A stretch of 64,000 nt of DNA from Ignavibacteria bacterium (GTDB taxonomy: Bacteria > Bacteroidota > Ignavibacteria > Ignavibacteriales > SURF-24). The notes under the pieces are model-generated. The model saw nothing but the letters and a program-made list of their open reading frames with translations. It did no database searches and had not been told where the DNA came from. The stretch spans positions 1-64,000 of the forward strand of contig JAAXKQ010000017.1 in the NCBI GenBank assembly GCA_025612245.1, in the 5' to 3' direction. Position numbers and translations under genes: made by a program. Position 1 is the first letter of the stretch, and every line of letters starts with the position of its first letter. Shown here piece after piece: positions 36,536 through 46,084 of this stretch.

Positions 36536-37993
36536 TCAGATTTTAACTCTTTCAAGGGCATCCTGAAGCCTGAAGATTGTTTCTTCTTTGCCAAGAATGA
36601 CCAGTATGTCAAAAAGCCCCGGCCCGGCACTGAGTCCCGAAGTGGCAAGGCGGACAGGGTGAATAAGCTTTGCATTTCCAACCTGTAGCTCTTCAGCCGT
36701 CTTGTGAAGCACATTTTCATAGTCTTCCTTATTCGGGCTATCGAGTTTCGAGAAAGCCTCAATGAGCTTTTTGAGGAGTTCGGGAGTATTTTCCTTCCAG
36801 CTTTTTTTTACCGCGTTTTCCTCGTAAGTCTCGGGTCTTTCAAAGAAATAAGGGCTTTTTTCTATGTATTCCCTGACAAAAGATACCCTTTCTTTCATTG
36901 CCGTAATTACCTTGAGCAGGTATTCATCGGAATAGTCATTGTTCTTAAACTTTGATGCGGCCAATTCTTCCCTTAAGAGCCTGAGCAGGTCCCGATCCGG
37001 CAGTTTCCTCAAGTGCTCCGCGTTCAGCCAGTGGAGTTTAGCCAAATCAAAAACTGCACCGGATTTATTAACTCTTTCCAGAGAGAATTTCTTGATCATT
37101 TCATCAAGGTAATAGAATTCCACGTCGTCGCCGGCGTTCCAGCCCAGGAGCGCAACAAAGTTAAGGAGTGCTTCCTTAAGGTATCCTTTTGCCCTGTAAT
37201 CCTCAACTGCCACGTCACCCTGGCGCTTGCTGAGCTTGGACCTGTCGGGGTTTAACAAAAGCGGCAGGTGAGCAAACTGCGGCTTTTCCCAGCCGAAGGC
37301 GTCATATAAAAGAACGTGTTTGGGTGTCGAAGAAAGCCACTCTTCACCCCTTACGACGTGTGTGATTTTCATAAAGTGATCATCAACCACGTTTGCCATG
37401 TGATAGGTTGGATACCCGTCGCTTTTAATTAAAACCTGGTCGTCAATTCCGTTACTGTCAAATTCAACGTGTCCTCTTACGATGTCGTCAAAGGCAACCT
37501 TAAGATCAGGCGGAACGTTGAGCCTTACCACATAAGGCATTCCGCTTTTGATATTATTTTCAATTTCTTCCCTGGAAAGCGAGAGGCAATGCTTATCGTA
37601 TTTCGGCTGAAGGCCTTTCTGTTTCTGTTCTTCCTTTACTTCCGAGAGTCGCTCGGGGCTGCAGAAGCAGTAATAGGCGTGTTTTTTCTCGATGAGTTCC
37701 TCGGCATATTTTTTATAAATATCGAGTCTTTCCGACTGCATGTAAGGGCCGTAGTTGCCGCCTTTTGCCGGGCCTTCGTCATAGTCCAGGCCGATCCATT
37801 TAAGAACATTGATCAGGTTTTCAACCGCACCTTCAACAAATCTGTTCCTGTCGGTATCCTCTATTCTGAGAATGAACTTTCCATTCTGGTTCTTTGCAAA
37901 TAGATAATTATAAAGAGCAGTCCTTAATCCTCCCACGTGAAGGTAACCCGTAGGGCTGGGAGCAAATCTTACTCTTGGATGTTCGCTAATCAT
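36536..37993 (-). CDS. gltX: Glutamyl-tRNA synthetase
   Basis: 485 residues. 'RVRFAPSPTGYLHVGGLRTA' (HIGH-like HVGG), 'LRIEDTDRNRFVEG' and 'RSKLSKRQGDVAV' (KLSKR) are complete. 'YCFCSPERLSEV' is the partial zinc-type segment. Charges tRNA-Glu with glutamate. With glnS in the genome it is expected to be Glu-specific. It reads toward glnS and both may share a transcript. Confidence 0.95.
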   Translation of the reverse strand: MISEHPRVRFAPSPTGYLHVGGLRTALYNYLFAKNQNGKFILRIEDTDRNRFVEGAVENLINVLKWIGLDYDEGPAKGGNYGPYMQSERLDIYKKYAEELIEKKHAYYCFCSPERLSEVKEEQKQKGLQPKYDKHCLSLSREEIENNIKSGMPYVVRLNVPPDLKVAFDDIVRGHVEFDSNGIDDQVLIKSDGYPTYHMANVVDDHFMKITHVVRGEEWLSSTPKHVLLYDAFGWEKPQFAHLPLLLNPDRSKLSKRQGDVAVEDYRAKGYLKEALLNFVALLGWNAGDDVEFYYLDEMIKKFSLERVNKSGAVFDLAKLHWLNAEHLRKLPDRDLLRLLREELAASKFKNNDYSDEYLLKVITAMKERVSFVREYIEKSPYFFERPETYEENAVKKSWKENTPELLKKLIEAFSKLDSPNKEDYENVLHKTAEELQVGNAKLIHPVRLATSGLSAGPGLFDILVILGKEETIFRLQDALERVKI

Positions 37994-38249
37994 TATACCT
38001 CTTTATCCTCTATAAATGATACTAAAAAAATCGAAGTCTGTTATTTAAAACGAATTTGGTCATAACTAAGTTCTTTCAGCGGGCATCTAAGAAAAGTCCC
38101 TGCTGAAAAACTAATGACTAAAGCATAAAAAACTAAAAGTACAAAAAAACTAAAAGCGAACCGGAGATTCGCTTATTAAAAAATCCAATACAAAAAATAA
38201 AGTTTTCGGACTTAAGGGCAGAAGCTCCGAAAGTCCCGCGGGTCCGTTT

Positions 38250-40622
38250 TTAAGCAGTTACTTTTTTCAGGCTCGTATAGTATTTAACCTTTTCAATAAA
38301 CTCCTTGCTGTCGATCGGTTTAGGTATATAATCTGTAGCTCCTGCCTCAAGGCATTTTTCGCGGTCGCCCTTCATGGCAAAAGCAGTCAGTGCAACAATA
38401 GGAGTATCCTTGTATTCAGGAATCAGCCTGATTTTTTCCGTAGCTTCAAAGCCGTTCATTACGGGCATCTGCATATCCATCAGTATCAGGTCGAAGTGTT
38501 GCTTTTGTGCGTTCTCCAGGGCTTCCTCGCCGTTTTCGACCACAATTATATTTTCAAAACTGTTCTTCTTAAGAAGCCTGGTGACAATTATCTGAGAATG
38601 CTTATAGTCTTCGGCCAGAAGAATTTTAATGACGTTATCCCTTTTTGCGATCTCCTGAGGGGGCAGGGGAACGTCATTGCGGTTAATCATTTCATTTATC
38701 GTCTGTGCAAGGTCTTCAATGTTTGTGCTCTTTTTGCTCAGGAGGTCCTCAAAAAGTCCGTCAATTTTCATCAGGTCTTCCTGGTAGTTTTCCTTGCCGG
38801 TATAGATAATAATTGGAAGCCGTGCAAAGTTGCTGTCCGATTTAATGAGCTTAATCAGCTCGAATCCGTTCGGCTCCGGCATATCCAGATCCACTATTGC
38901 CAGGTCCAGGTCCTTATCCCTGATCAGGTCCATCACCTTTGCAGAGGACTGTTCAGCAAGGGCATTGTACCCCGCATTAACGATTGCCTCCTTAAGAAGG
39001 TTGAGTGTCGGCAGGTCGTCATCGACGCAAAGGACGGTTGAATCCTTCTTCAGGCGGTAGCTTTGGAGCACTTCAACCAGGAACTTATACTTGATCGGTT
39101 TTACAAAATACTCCACAGCTCCGAGCATAAAAGCCTTCTGTTGTTCGGCTTCAATGGAGCAGACAATTACCGGAGTATTCTTTGTATGCTTATGTTCATG
39201 AATTGTCTTTAAGAGTTCAAGCCCGTTTGTATTAGGCAGGACGATGTCCATAATTATTGCCAGGAATTTCTCCTTTTCAATCATTATCATCGTCTGTTCG
39301 GCGTTGTTGACAATCGTAGGCTCATAGCCCCATTTATTCAGATAGTTGCTGAGGAGTTTCGAAGTTGCGTAGTCGTCCTCAATAACGAGCACCTTGTTTC
39401 TACTTCCCTCCGGGGCAGGGAGGTTAAGAATCTTTTTTTCGATCTCCGAGACCGCCTCAATGCCCAGCGTAAAGATGAACGTGGTACCGCGCCCTATTGC
39501 GCTTTCAACGCTTATGTCGCCTCCCAGGAAATTAACATACTTTTTTGCAAGCGTTAAACCCAGCCCTGAGGCTAAGGGTGTCTTCAGGTGGTCAATGGCC
39601 GAAAAGGCGAACGGCTCAAAGACGTTTTTTAGCTGCTCGGAGGTAATTCCCCTTCCCGTGTCGGATACTCTTACGGAAAGCTGGTTCTTGCCGGATAAGG
39701 CCATGCGAATGACAATTTTCCCGCGTTCGGTCATTCTGATGGAATGCTGCAGTATGTTCTGCAGTATGTATTTAAGCCGCGGCACGTCAACCAGAATTTT
39801 CTCCGGCATGGAGCTGTCGAATTCAGCCGTGAGCTCCACGCTCCCGGGATCGGTCTTGGAGGAATAAATTTTTATAATGTCATCAACAAGTTTTTTTACT
39901 TCTGTAAGCGTCCTGTTTTCCTGGATTTTGCCCGAGTCGATCTTTGATGCTTCAATAAGGTCGTTTAATGTAAGAAGAAGGTTCTGGGCGTTGCTTTTAA
40001 TGATGGAGATGTATTCCGACTGCGAGGACGTAAGGCTGTCTTCGCCGAGCAGGGAGGCAAAGCCGATTATGCTGTTTGCCGGCGTGCGCAGCTCCTGAGA
40101 GATATCATTGATTATCTCAGAGACAGACTTGCCGGCAGAGGTAAAGCTTTCACCCCTTGTAGCCGACCATGTCCTGAGTATATAGCCCAGAAATTCGGAA
40201 ACAGACCTCAAATTGTCTATCTCAGCCCTCAAAAAAGGGGTCTTCTTTGCAAATTTTATAAATCCTCTCTGACCCTCTGTGATCTTGGCAGTCATGCATG
40301 CTTCATAAATTACAAACTCGGAGATGAGCATCTGGCATTCGGCATCGGAATGGGACTGGAATGTAGGATTTTTCTCCCTGACCAGGCTGCAGACCGGGCA
40401 ACGGAAGATGGCCCCTCTGGTGTAGTTCTTTTTTGCCGAAGCCGAACGGCCAAGCACCATAAGGCTTTCATCGTCATTGACCTTAAATAAAACCATGGCC
40501 TGCAGCTCGAATTCATTTACAATATAATCACACAGTTCATCCGTGAACTGCTCATGCCCCCTTTCTGCAAGGGAGTTCAGATAATTATATTTTTCCAGGA
40601 ATTCCAGTTTAACACTTTGCAT
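38250..40622 (-). CDS. Hybrid sensor kinase with three receivers and a degenerate H-box
   Basis: 790 residues. The N-terminal ~150 residues have a GAF-like look and four Cys (75, 78 in 'FRCPVC', 96, 109). HisKA is about 165-235 and HATPase about 275-388 with G1 'DTGRGI' and G2 'GLGLTLAK'. The H-box reads 'DISQELRTP', with Gln176 (codon CAG) in place of the phospho-accepting His, and the N-box has His293 where Asn normally binds Mg-ATP. Autophosphorylation is therefore unlikely. Three receivers follow, all with their Asp: D459, D578, D716. It may work as a phosphorelay hub fed by other kinases, or as a pseudokinase. It is cytoplasmic, with no membrane helices, and stands alone. Confidence 0.88.
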   Translation of the reverse strand: MQSVKLEFLEKYNYLNSLAERGHEQFTDELCDYIVNEFELQAMVLFKVNDDESLMVLGRSASAKKNYTRGAIFRCPVCSLVREKNPTFQSHSDAECQMLISEFVIYEACMTAKITEGQRGFIKFAKKTPFLRAEIDNLRSVSEFLGYILRTWSATRGESFTSAGKSVSEIINDISQELRTPANSIIGFASLLGEDSLTSSQSEYISIIKSNAQNLLLTLNDLIEASKIDSGKIQENRTLTEVKKLVDDIIKIYSSKTDPGSVELTAEFDSSMPEKILVDVPRLKYILQNILQHSIRMTERGKIVIRMALSGKNQLSVRVSDTGRGITSEQLKNVFEPFAFSAIDHLKTPLASGLGLTLAKKYVNFLGGDISVESAIGRGTTFIFTLGIEAVSEIEKKILNLPAPEGSRNKVLVIEDDYATSKLLSNYLNKWGYEPTIVNNAEQTMIMIEKEKFLAIIMDIVLPNTNGLELLKTIHEHKHTKNTPVIVCSIEAEQQKAFMLGAVEYFVKPIKYKFLVEVLQSYRLKKDSTVLCVDDDLPTLNLLKEAIVNAGYNALAEQSSAKVMDLIRDKDLDLAIVDLDMPEPNGFELIKLIKSDSNFARLPIIIYTGKENYQEDLMKIDGLFEDLLSKKSTNIEDLAQTINEMINRNDVPLPPQEIAKRDNVIKILLAEDYKHSQIIVTRLLKKNSFENIIVVENGEEALENAQKQHFDLILMDMQMPVMNGFEATEKIRLIPEYKDTPIVALTAFAMKGDREKCLEAGATDYIPKPIDSKEFIEKVKYYTSLKKVTA

Positions 40623-41004
40623 CTATAGGACCTTTGGATTTATTTAATGAAAACACAGAAACATAGCACAAATATAAACAAAATATAATAAAACTATATA
40701 GCTCATTTGCCCTCTGGAATAACTTTTTTTCCCATAAAGCATTACAGGGTAAGATTTTAATTGCTGATCCTGCCATGCAAAGGAATAATGTTTATTATGT
40801 GCTGCTTCCGGGGTTTAAGGCTGAAGGATCAGGGAGGATATAAAAAGCCGGTGGACGTGCATATTTGTGCAAAATCACTGGACATAATTGCAGAAAATTT
40901 TATACTTAAATAGATGCGCATGATTTCCGAAAGGAAAGGGAGGCGTTGCCCTTGGCAATAAAGCCCTCAAAAATTGATTAAATGAATAACATACTGGAGA
41001 TACG
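40623..41004. other. Divergent intergenic region, 382 nt
   Basis: On the minus strand TATATTTG (complement of 40669-40676) matches the -7 box TAnnTTTG for the hybrid kinase, but no TTTG sits at the right distance upstream. A short TTGCC-CTT-GGCAA inverted repeat lies at 40946-40958 before the plus-strand membrane pair. No ORF. Confidence 0.4.
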
Positions 41005-42009
41005 ATGAAACAGGCAGCTATGGCTGAAGTAAAGCCGGGAGGCGGGTTTGATGAAAACGGTTATTCGTATATATTTAAGTCGAACGGTCTGGAGGAAGAA
41101 ATTGACCGCTTCAAGGAATCTAAACTAAAAGAGATCAGGTTCTCAGTCGTAACTAAACACATTCTTTTTTCCCTCCTGGCGCTATTTTTATCGTTTTTTC
41201 TGGATCTGGCTTATGTTCCCATTCTGGGAAACATCTCGATAAACATAGCAAAGAGCATTTTCCCAAACTGGTCGCCAATAAACCAATCATTCAGCTCGAT
41301 TAGCTTCTGGTGGATGCCTGTTGTAACCTACCTGTTTTTCCTCCTCTTTGCATATAAAGCCTATGGCGAACTAAGAAGGGAAGTAAAACAGTCTACATCA
41401 GCCGACATTATTGACAGGATCATAGGCTCTTCCATCAGCGTTATCGACGGTATTGCAACGGCGCTTCCCTTAATTGGTGCTGCCATACTTTTAATCAGCA
41501 TCAAACTGGGACCTGAGGTCTTTCTGGGCCTTTCGGTTCCATTTGAAATCAAAGCCCTCATAGTGCTGGCTTTGGGGAAACTTTTTGAGCCCGTGCTTGA
41601 TGAACTGAGCATAGAGTTCCAGCACGTAATCAACAGGGCCAACGAGCTTAAGAACAGGTACTATGCACAGACACAGATAGAACATTTTCAGAAAGTGATA
41701 GACCAATTGACAGACAATACCAAAATGGCAAACGTTGCAACCGTAGCCGATTATATGCCCCTGAACGACCTGAAGCAGTATGAAGAGGTCTATGTCCATA
41801 TGGCAGAGCTGAGCCGTCAGATGCACCAGAACATAAGCAGCACGCATGAAATGATGGATAAAATGAACAGACTTCAGGCAGGAAACTCCCAAAAGCTGGG
41901 TGAGTTAAGAAATCTTGCCGAGGCAGTAGCAAATGCCTCAAATGCACTAAAAGATGAAAAAGCCCTTAAGGCACTTGAGAGCATTGAGGCAATTCTGAGC
42001 AGAAGATAG
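41005..42009 (+). CDS. Four-helix membrane protein, possible MotA/TolQ/PorL-like stator
   Basis: 334 residues, no confident family. Helices at about 52-72, 101-119, 146-167 and 181-200, then a long helical tail (200-334). The third and fourth helices ('IDGIATALPLIGAAILLISIKLG', 'EIKALIVLALGKLFEPVL', in parts) recall, weakly, the two conserved helices of MotA/TolQ/ExbB stators (GLLGT... and the AL..T..GL..AIP helix). The cytoplasmic tail of GldL/PorL is also helical. The next gene encodes a GldM/PorM-like N-terminal helix protein, which favours a two-gene motor. TGGAGATACG precedes the ATG. Could equally be an unrelated membrane protein. Confidence 0.6.
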   Translation: MKQAAMAEVKPGGGFDENGYSYIFKSNGLEEEIDRFKESKLKEIRFSVVTKHILFSLLALFLSFFLDLAYVPILGNISINIAKSIFPNWSPINQSFSSISFWWMPVVTYLFFLLFAYKAYGELRREVKQSTSADIIDRIIGSSISVIDGIATALPLIGAAILLISIKLGPEVFLGLSVPFEIKALIVLALGKLFEPVLDELSIEFQHVINRANELKNRYYAQTQIEHFQKVIDQLTDNTKMANVATVADYMPLNDLKQYEEVYVHMAELSRQMHQNISSTHEMMDKMNRLQAGNSQKLGELRNLAEAVANASNALKDEKALKALESIEAILSRR

Positions 42010-42074
42010 CCCTGAGATGCACATAAAGTAATATCAAAGGCAATTATCCGAATTGAAAATATTTAAGGCGTAAG

Positions 42075-43037
42075 ATGGTAAGAAAAAACAGGGACAGCAA
42101 GTTCGTAATATACCAGGTGCTTTACATCTTTGTAATTACCGTCCTGGCAATTAAAGGCGCAGGACTGGATCTGGGTGAAGTGATCTCAAAGAAAGACGCG
42201 GTAAAAAGAAGCGTTCGCGACTCGCTCCTTACGATAATCGACTCACTGAGCATAATGGGGGCAAAGATCGACCTCAGGGTTGAACATGACATGGCAAGCG
42301 AGAACGTGGCACTGAAAAGGAAAATTGAATCACTCAGCCAGAATATGGCATCCCTGAGTAGGAGGGTAAACGAGGAGGAGCCAAAGCTCGAAGACATTCC
42401 ATTAAATAAGCCGCGTGAGGTGCCAAAAGACCCGATGCCTATTACCTCGCCGATTGCCGAAGGGCAGAAGTTCATTCAGTATACGTGGAACCTCGCAAAG
42501 AATAGCGGCAGTGTGCCCGTGGATATAGTTGACCCCAATAGCGGCAGCCTCATTACAAGAATTGCCCCCGGCGAGCAGAAGAAGTTTGACCTTACGGGAC
42601 AAAAACAGGTCCTGGTCCGCTTCAGCGGGCGCGAGGAGAGGCTGGACGTGCTGCCAAAACGCCCGCCTGAGATCAGGATTGATAACGTTTCAGTGAAGAT
42701 GAATGGCTCTGAGGTCTATGCTCAGGACCTGCAGAAGACGACTGTCTTCAAGGTTAGCGTTAATTCTCAGCGTCCGGAGGACCTGAATATTGCCTACAGC
42801 GGACCGGTCAGCGTTTCTGGACCCGTAAAGGATTTGAAGGGTAATCTTGTTTATAACGTATCGCTCAGGCTTGCACCGAATGAAGAAAAATTTGACGAAT
42901 GGCTGGACAAAACACGCCCTTTGCGTGAAGGCGACGGCAGATACAAGGTCAACTTCTTCTTCGTTGCCGTAGACAAGATTACGAAGACCAGGGTTCAGGT
43001 GGGGGATTCCTTCTATTTCACCTCATTCCAAAGATAA
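42075..43037 (+). CDS. Single-pass periplasmic protein, possible GldM/PorM-like partner
   Basis: 320 residues. One N-terminal helix (about 10-28: 'VIYQVLYIFVITVLAIKG') followed by a helical stem (about 30-95) and beta-rich domains to the end. GldM/PorM has the same order, with an N-terminal helix of the type 'LMYLVFIAMLALNVS', and the LY-I/V-x3-LA-I/L spacing is similar. At 320 residues it is shorter than GldM (about 520), so only some periplasmic domains would be present. It begins 65 nt after the four-helix protein, in the same direction. Assignment rests on topology and order; no search was done. Confidence 0.6.
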   Translation: MVRKNRDSKFVIYQVLYIFVITVLAIKGAGLDLGEVISKKDAVKRSVRDSLLTIIDSLSIMGAKIDLRVEHDMASENVALKRKIESLSQNMASLSRRVNEEEPKLEDIPLNKPREVPKDPMPITSPIAEGQKFIQYTWNLAKNSGSVPVDIVDPNSGSLITRIAPGEQKKFDLTGQKQVLVRFSGREERLDVLPKRPPEIRIDNVSVKMNGSEVYAQDLQKTTVFKVSVNSQRPEDLNIAYSGPVSVSGPVKDLKGNLVYNVSLRLAPNEEKFDEWLDKTRPLREGDGRYKVNFFFVAVDKITKTRVQVGDSFYFTSFQR

Positions 43038-43268
43038 TCCTCCTTATATATTCCCGATATATACTATTTCCCAGGACAGTCGGATCGACTTTACGCCAGC
43101 TGAGTAGCCCAGCAGGGGAAAGTGTTACCTTATTGAACACAGTTTCACCCTTAAATTTTCCCTATGAAGCGGAATTTCATTGAATTAAGAATTTCATTAT
43201 ATTAGTAATCTGATTTCCTTTGCATTTATAAAAAATTAATATTTCAGAAAATAGTCATGGAGAAATAG

Positions 43269-45839
43269 ATGGCAAATTTCATTGGAACATTTAATGTAAT
43301 TCCTTCGCTGCCTCAGAATCTTGAGCGACTTAGAGAACTGGCTTATAACCTGTATTGGACGTGGAGCCAGGATACATTTGAACTGTTCAGACGCCTCGAC
43401 AGGGAATTGTGGGATTCTACGGGTCATAACCCTGTTATGATGCTTGGGAAAATAAGCCAGGACAGGCTGCAGGAAGTTGCCAATGACGACGGTTTTATTG
43501 CCCACATGAACAGGGCTTACGATAACCTTAAAAGCTATCTTTCCTCTCCAAACTGGTTCCAGAAAAATTTTAAGCAGAATGGCTCAAAACCATACATCGC
43601 ATACTTCTCGGCTGAGTTCGGCCTTACAGAGTGCCTGCAGATTTATTCCGGAGGTCTCGGCATTTTAGCCGGAGACCACCTGAAGTCGGCAAGCGAACTT
43701 GGACTTCCGCTCATAGGTATCGGACTTCTGTACAAGGAAGGTTACTTCCAGCAGTATCTTACCTCGGACGGGTGGCAGCAGGAAAGATACGAGATAAATG
43801 ACTTCTATAATCTCCCCATGACTCTCGTAATGGACGAGAATAAAGTGCCCGTGAAGATTCACTTAAATTTTCCCAACCGCCTGGTCTATTTCCAGGTCTG
43901 GAGAATTGACGTCGGAAGAATTCCTCTTTACCTCATGGATACAAACGTGCCCGAAAACAGCGACGAGGATAAAAAGATTACCAGGACACTCTACGGCGGT
44001 AATGCAGAGACCAGGATTCAGCAGGAGCTGATTTTAGGTATCGGCGGGCTAAGAGCTCTGCATACGCTTGGTATTAATCCGCAGGTATGCCACATGAATG
44101 AAGGACATTCGGCATTCCTTTCACTGGAAAGAATTCGCCACATTATGAGCACTGAAGGCTTAAGCTTTGCAGAGGCAAAAGAGCTTGGCTATGCATCAAA
44201 CATTTTTACTACACATACGCCTGTTCCTGCAGGAATTGACGTCTTCTCTAACGAGCTGATGGAAAAGTATTTCGGGAGCTACTACAGGCAGGAACTGAAA
44301 ATTCAGGACAGGGAGTTCTACAGGCTGGGGACTCTGGACAAGGATGCCCCGATGATAAATTTCAATATGGCTCACCTTGCCATGAATACCTCGGGCTACG
44401 TCAATGGCGTCAGCAAGCTCCATAGCGAAGTATCCAAAAAAATGTGGGTCTCGGGCTTTAAGGGCGTGCCCTTTGAAGAGATACCGATTGATTATGTTAC
44501 AAACGGTGTCCATACGAGAAGTCACATTTCAAACGACATGGTTGAACTCCTCTTCAGGTACTTGGGCGATAAGTTCATACAGAAACCCGAGGATCAAAGC
44601 ATCTGGGAGAGGGTAGACAAGATTCCTGACGTAGAGCTCTGGCGAACACACGAAAGAAGGCGTGAAAGACTGGTAGCATTTGCAAGAAGCAGGCTAAGAA
44701 AACAGGTCCTTGCACGCGGAGGCTCTCATACGGAGATCGCCTCGGCGAACGAGGTACTGGATCCCGGGGCCCTGACGATCGGTTTTGCAAGAAGATTTGC
44801 CACGTATAAAAGGGCAAACTTGATCTTTACGGACCGCGACCGCCTGGCAAATATACTGAATAACCCGCTGCACCCGGTACAGCTGATCATTGCCGGAAAA
44901 GCTCACCCGAAGGACGATGAGGGAAAGAAATTTATACAGGAAATTGTCCAGATTGCAAAGGAGGACCAGTTCCGCAAGAAGATCGTTTTCCTCGAAAATT
45001 ACGATATGAACGTTGCAAGATATATGGTTGAAGGCTGCGACATATGGCTGAACAACCCGAGAAGACCCCTGGAGGCAAGCGGAACCTCGGGCATGAAGGT
45101 AATTGCAAACGGAGGCCTTAATTTCAGCATACTCGACGGCTGGTGGGATGAAGGCTACGACCCTGAAGTCGGCTGGAAAATCGGCAACGGCGAGGAATAC
45201 CTGGACGTAGATTACCAGAATGAAGTTGAGTCACGTGAACTCTACGACACGCTTGAAACTGAAATTGTGCCTACTTTCTACAACCGTTCATCCGACAAGC
45301 TGCCGAGGCTTTGGATCAGCAAAATGAAGTCTTCCATGAAAAAGCTTGGCCCTGTTTTCAATACAAACAGAATGGTAGAACAGTACTTCGTAAAGTTCTA
45401 CAACCGCGCCTTTGAAAGCAGAAAGGCACTCATGAAAAATAACTGCCAGCAGGTAAAAACTCTTACCGAGTGGAAAAAGAAGGTAAGGGATAACTGGAAT
45501 CAGGTTAAATTCATGAGCCTCGTAAGCGAGGGCTCTTCGACAGATGTAAAGGTCGGTACTGAATTTTATGTAAAAGCAGAAATTAACCTGGGCGGACTTA
45601 CACCCGATGACGTGGAAGTACAGATCTATTACGGGTCGGTTGACAGGCAGAACATTGCTCACGCAAACTCCTTTGTTACAATGCAGAATGAAAAGAGCAA
45701 GCCAAGGAACAATGTATATACCTATAAAGGCGCCATTGTCTGCCAGCAGAGCGGCCAGTTCGGCTTTACGGCAAGGGTTCTACCGAAACATCCACTATTA
45801 AACAGTCCATTTGACCTGGGCCTCATTGCCTGGGCATAA
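43269..45839 (+). CDS. glgP: Alpha-glucan (glycogen/maltodextrin) phosphorylase
   Basis: 856 residues. N-terminal DUF3417 region about 1-110 ('NLERLRELAYNLYWTWSQD'), then the phosphorylase catalytic domain with 'AYFSAEFGLTECLQIYSGGLGILAGDHLK' (in parts), 'MNEGHSAFLSLERI', 'TTHTPVPAGIDVF', and the PLP-lysine motif 'EASGTSGMKVIANGGLNFS' (in parts). Releases glucose-1-phosphate from storage or dietary alpha-1,4-glucan. DUF3417-bearing enzymes form the TIGR02094 alpha-glucan phosphorylase group. It stands alone with its own terminator. Confidence 0.95.
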   Translation: MANFIGTFNVIPSLPQNLERLRELAYNLYWTWSQDTFELFRRLDRELWDSTGHNPVMMLGKISQDRLQEVANDDGFIAHMNRAYDNLKSYLSSPNWFQKNFKQNGSKPYIAYFSAEFGLTECLQIYSGGLGILAGDHLKSASELGLPLIGIGLLYKEGYFQQYLTSDGWQQERYEINDFYNLPMTLVMDENKVPVKIHLNFPNRLVYFQVWRIDVGRIPLYLMDTNVPENSDEDKKITRTLYGGNAETRIQQELILGIGGLRALHTLGINPQVCHMNEGHSAFLSLERIRHIMSTEGLSFAEAKELGYASNIFTTHTPVPAGIDVFSNELMEKYFGSYYRQELKIQDREFYRLGTLDKDAPMINFNMAHLAMNTSGYVNGVSKLHSEVSKKMWVSGFKGVPFEEIPIDYVTNGVHTRSHISNDMVELLFRYLGDKFIQKPEDQSIWERVDKIPDVELWRTHERRRERLVAFARSRLRKQVLARGGSHTEIASANEVLDPGALTIGFARRFATYKRANLIFTDRDRLANILNNPLHPVQLIIAGKAHPKDDEGKKFIQEIVQIAKEDQFRKKIVFLENYDMNVARYMVEGCDIWLNNPRRPLEASGTSGMKVIANGGLNFSILDGWWDEGYDPEVGWKIGNGEEYLDVDYQNEVESRELYDTLETEIVPTFYNRSSDKLPRLWISKMKSSMKKLGPVFNTNRMVEQYFVKFYNRAFESRKALMKNNCQQVKTLTEWKKKVRDNWNQVKFMSLVSEGSSTDVKVGTEFYVKAEINLGGLTPDDVEVQIYYGSVDRQNIAHANSFVTMQNEKSKPRNNVYTYKGAIVCQQSGQFGFTARVLPKHPLLNSPFDLGLIAWA

Positions 45840-45876
45840 GGGCTTATCCTTGGGAAAAGTTACTTAAAAAAACGTT

Positions 45877-45920
45877 AAAAGGGTGCTGCCAAAGCTAAAA
45901 AGGGTTGCACCCTTTTTTTT
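45877..45920 (+). terminator. Terminator after glgP
   Basis: AAAAGGGTGC (45877-45886) pairs with GCACCCTTTT (45907-45916); eight T in all end the hairpin. Confidence 0.75.
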
Positions 45921-46084
45921 ATTCAGCGCTTCATAGAATAATCAGCATTTCTTCTCTCGGTCCATTTTATTTCAGGCTCCCCGAAGGAGGCAAAACAGCG
46001 ACATAAGAGATAGCTTGAAAATTTTAGACATTTTTAGGATCTTTAATTAAAGTATCTTCTGAACTTAAGGGAGGGAGGTAAGAT

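Noticed and set aside
36469-36762. Minus-strand ORF of 97 codons at the end of gltX
   Set aside because: Lies mostly within gltX in another frame; Arg/Ser-rich with no domain.
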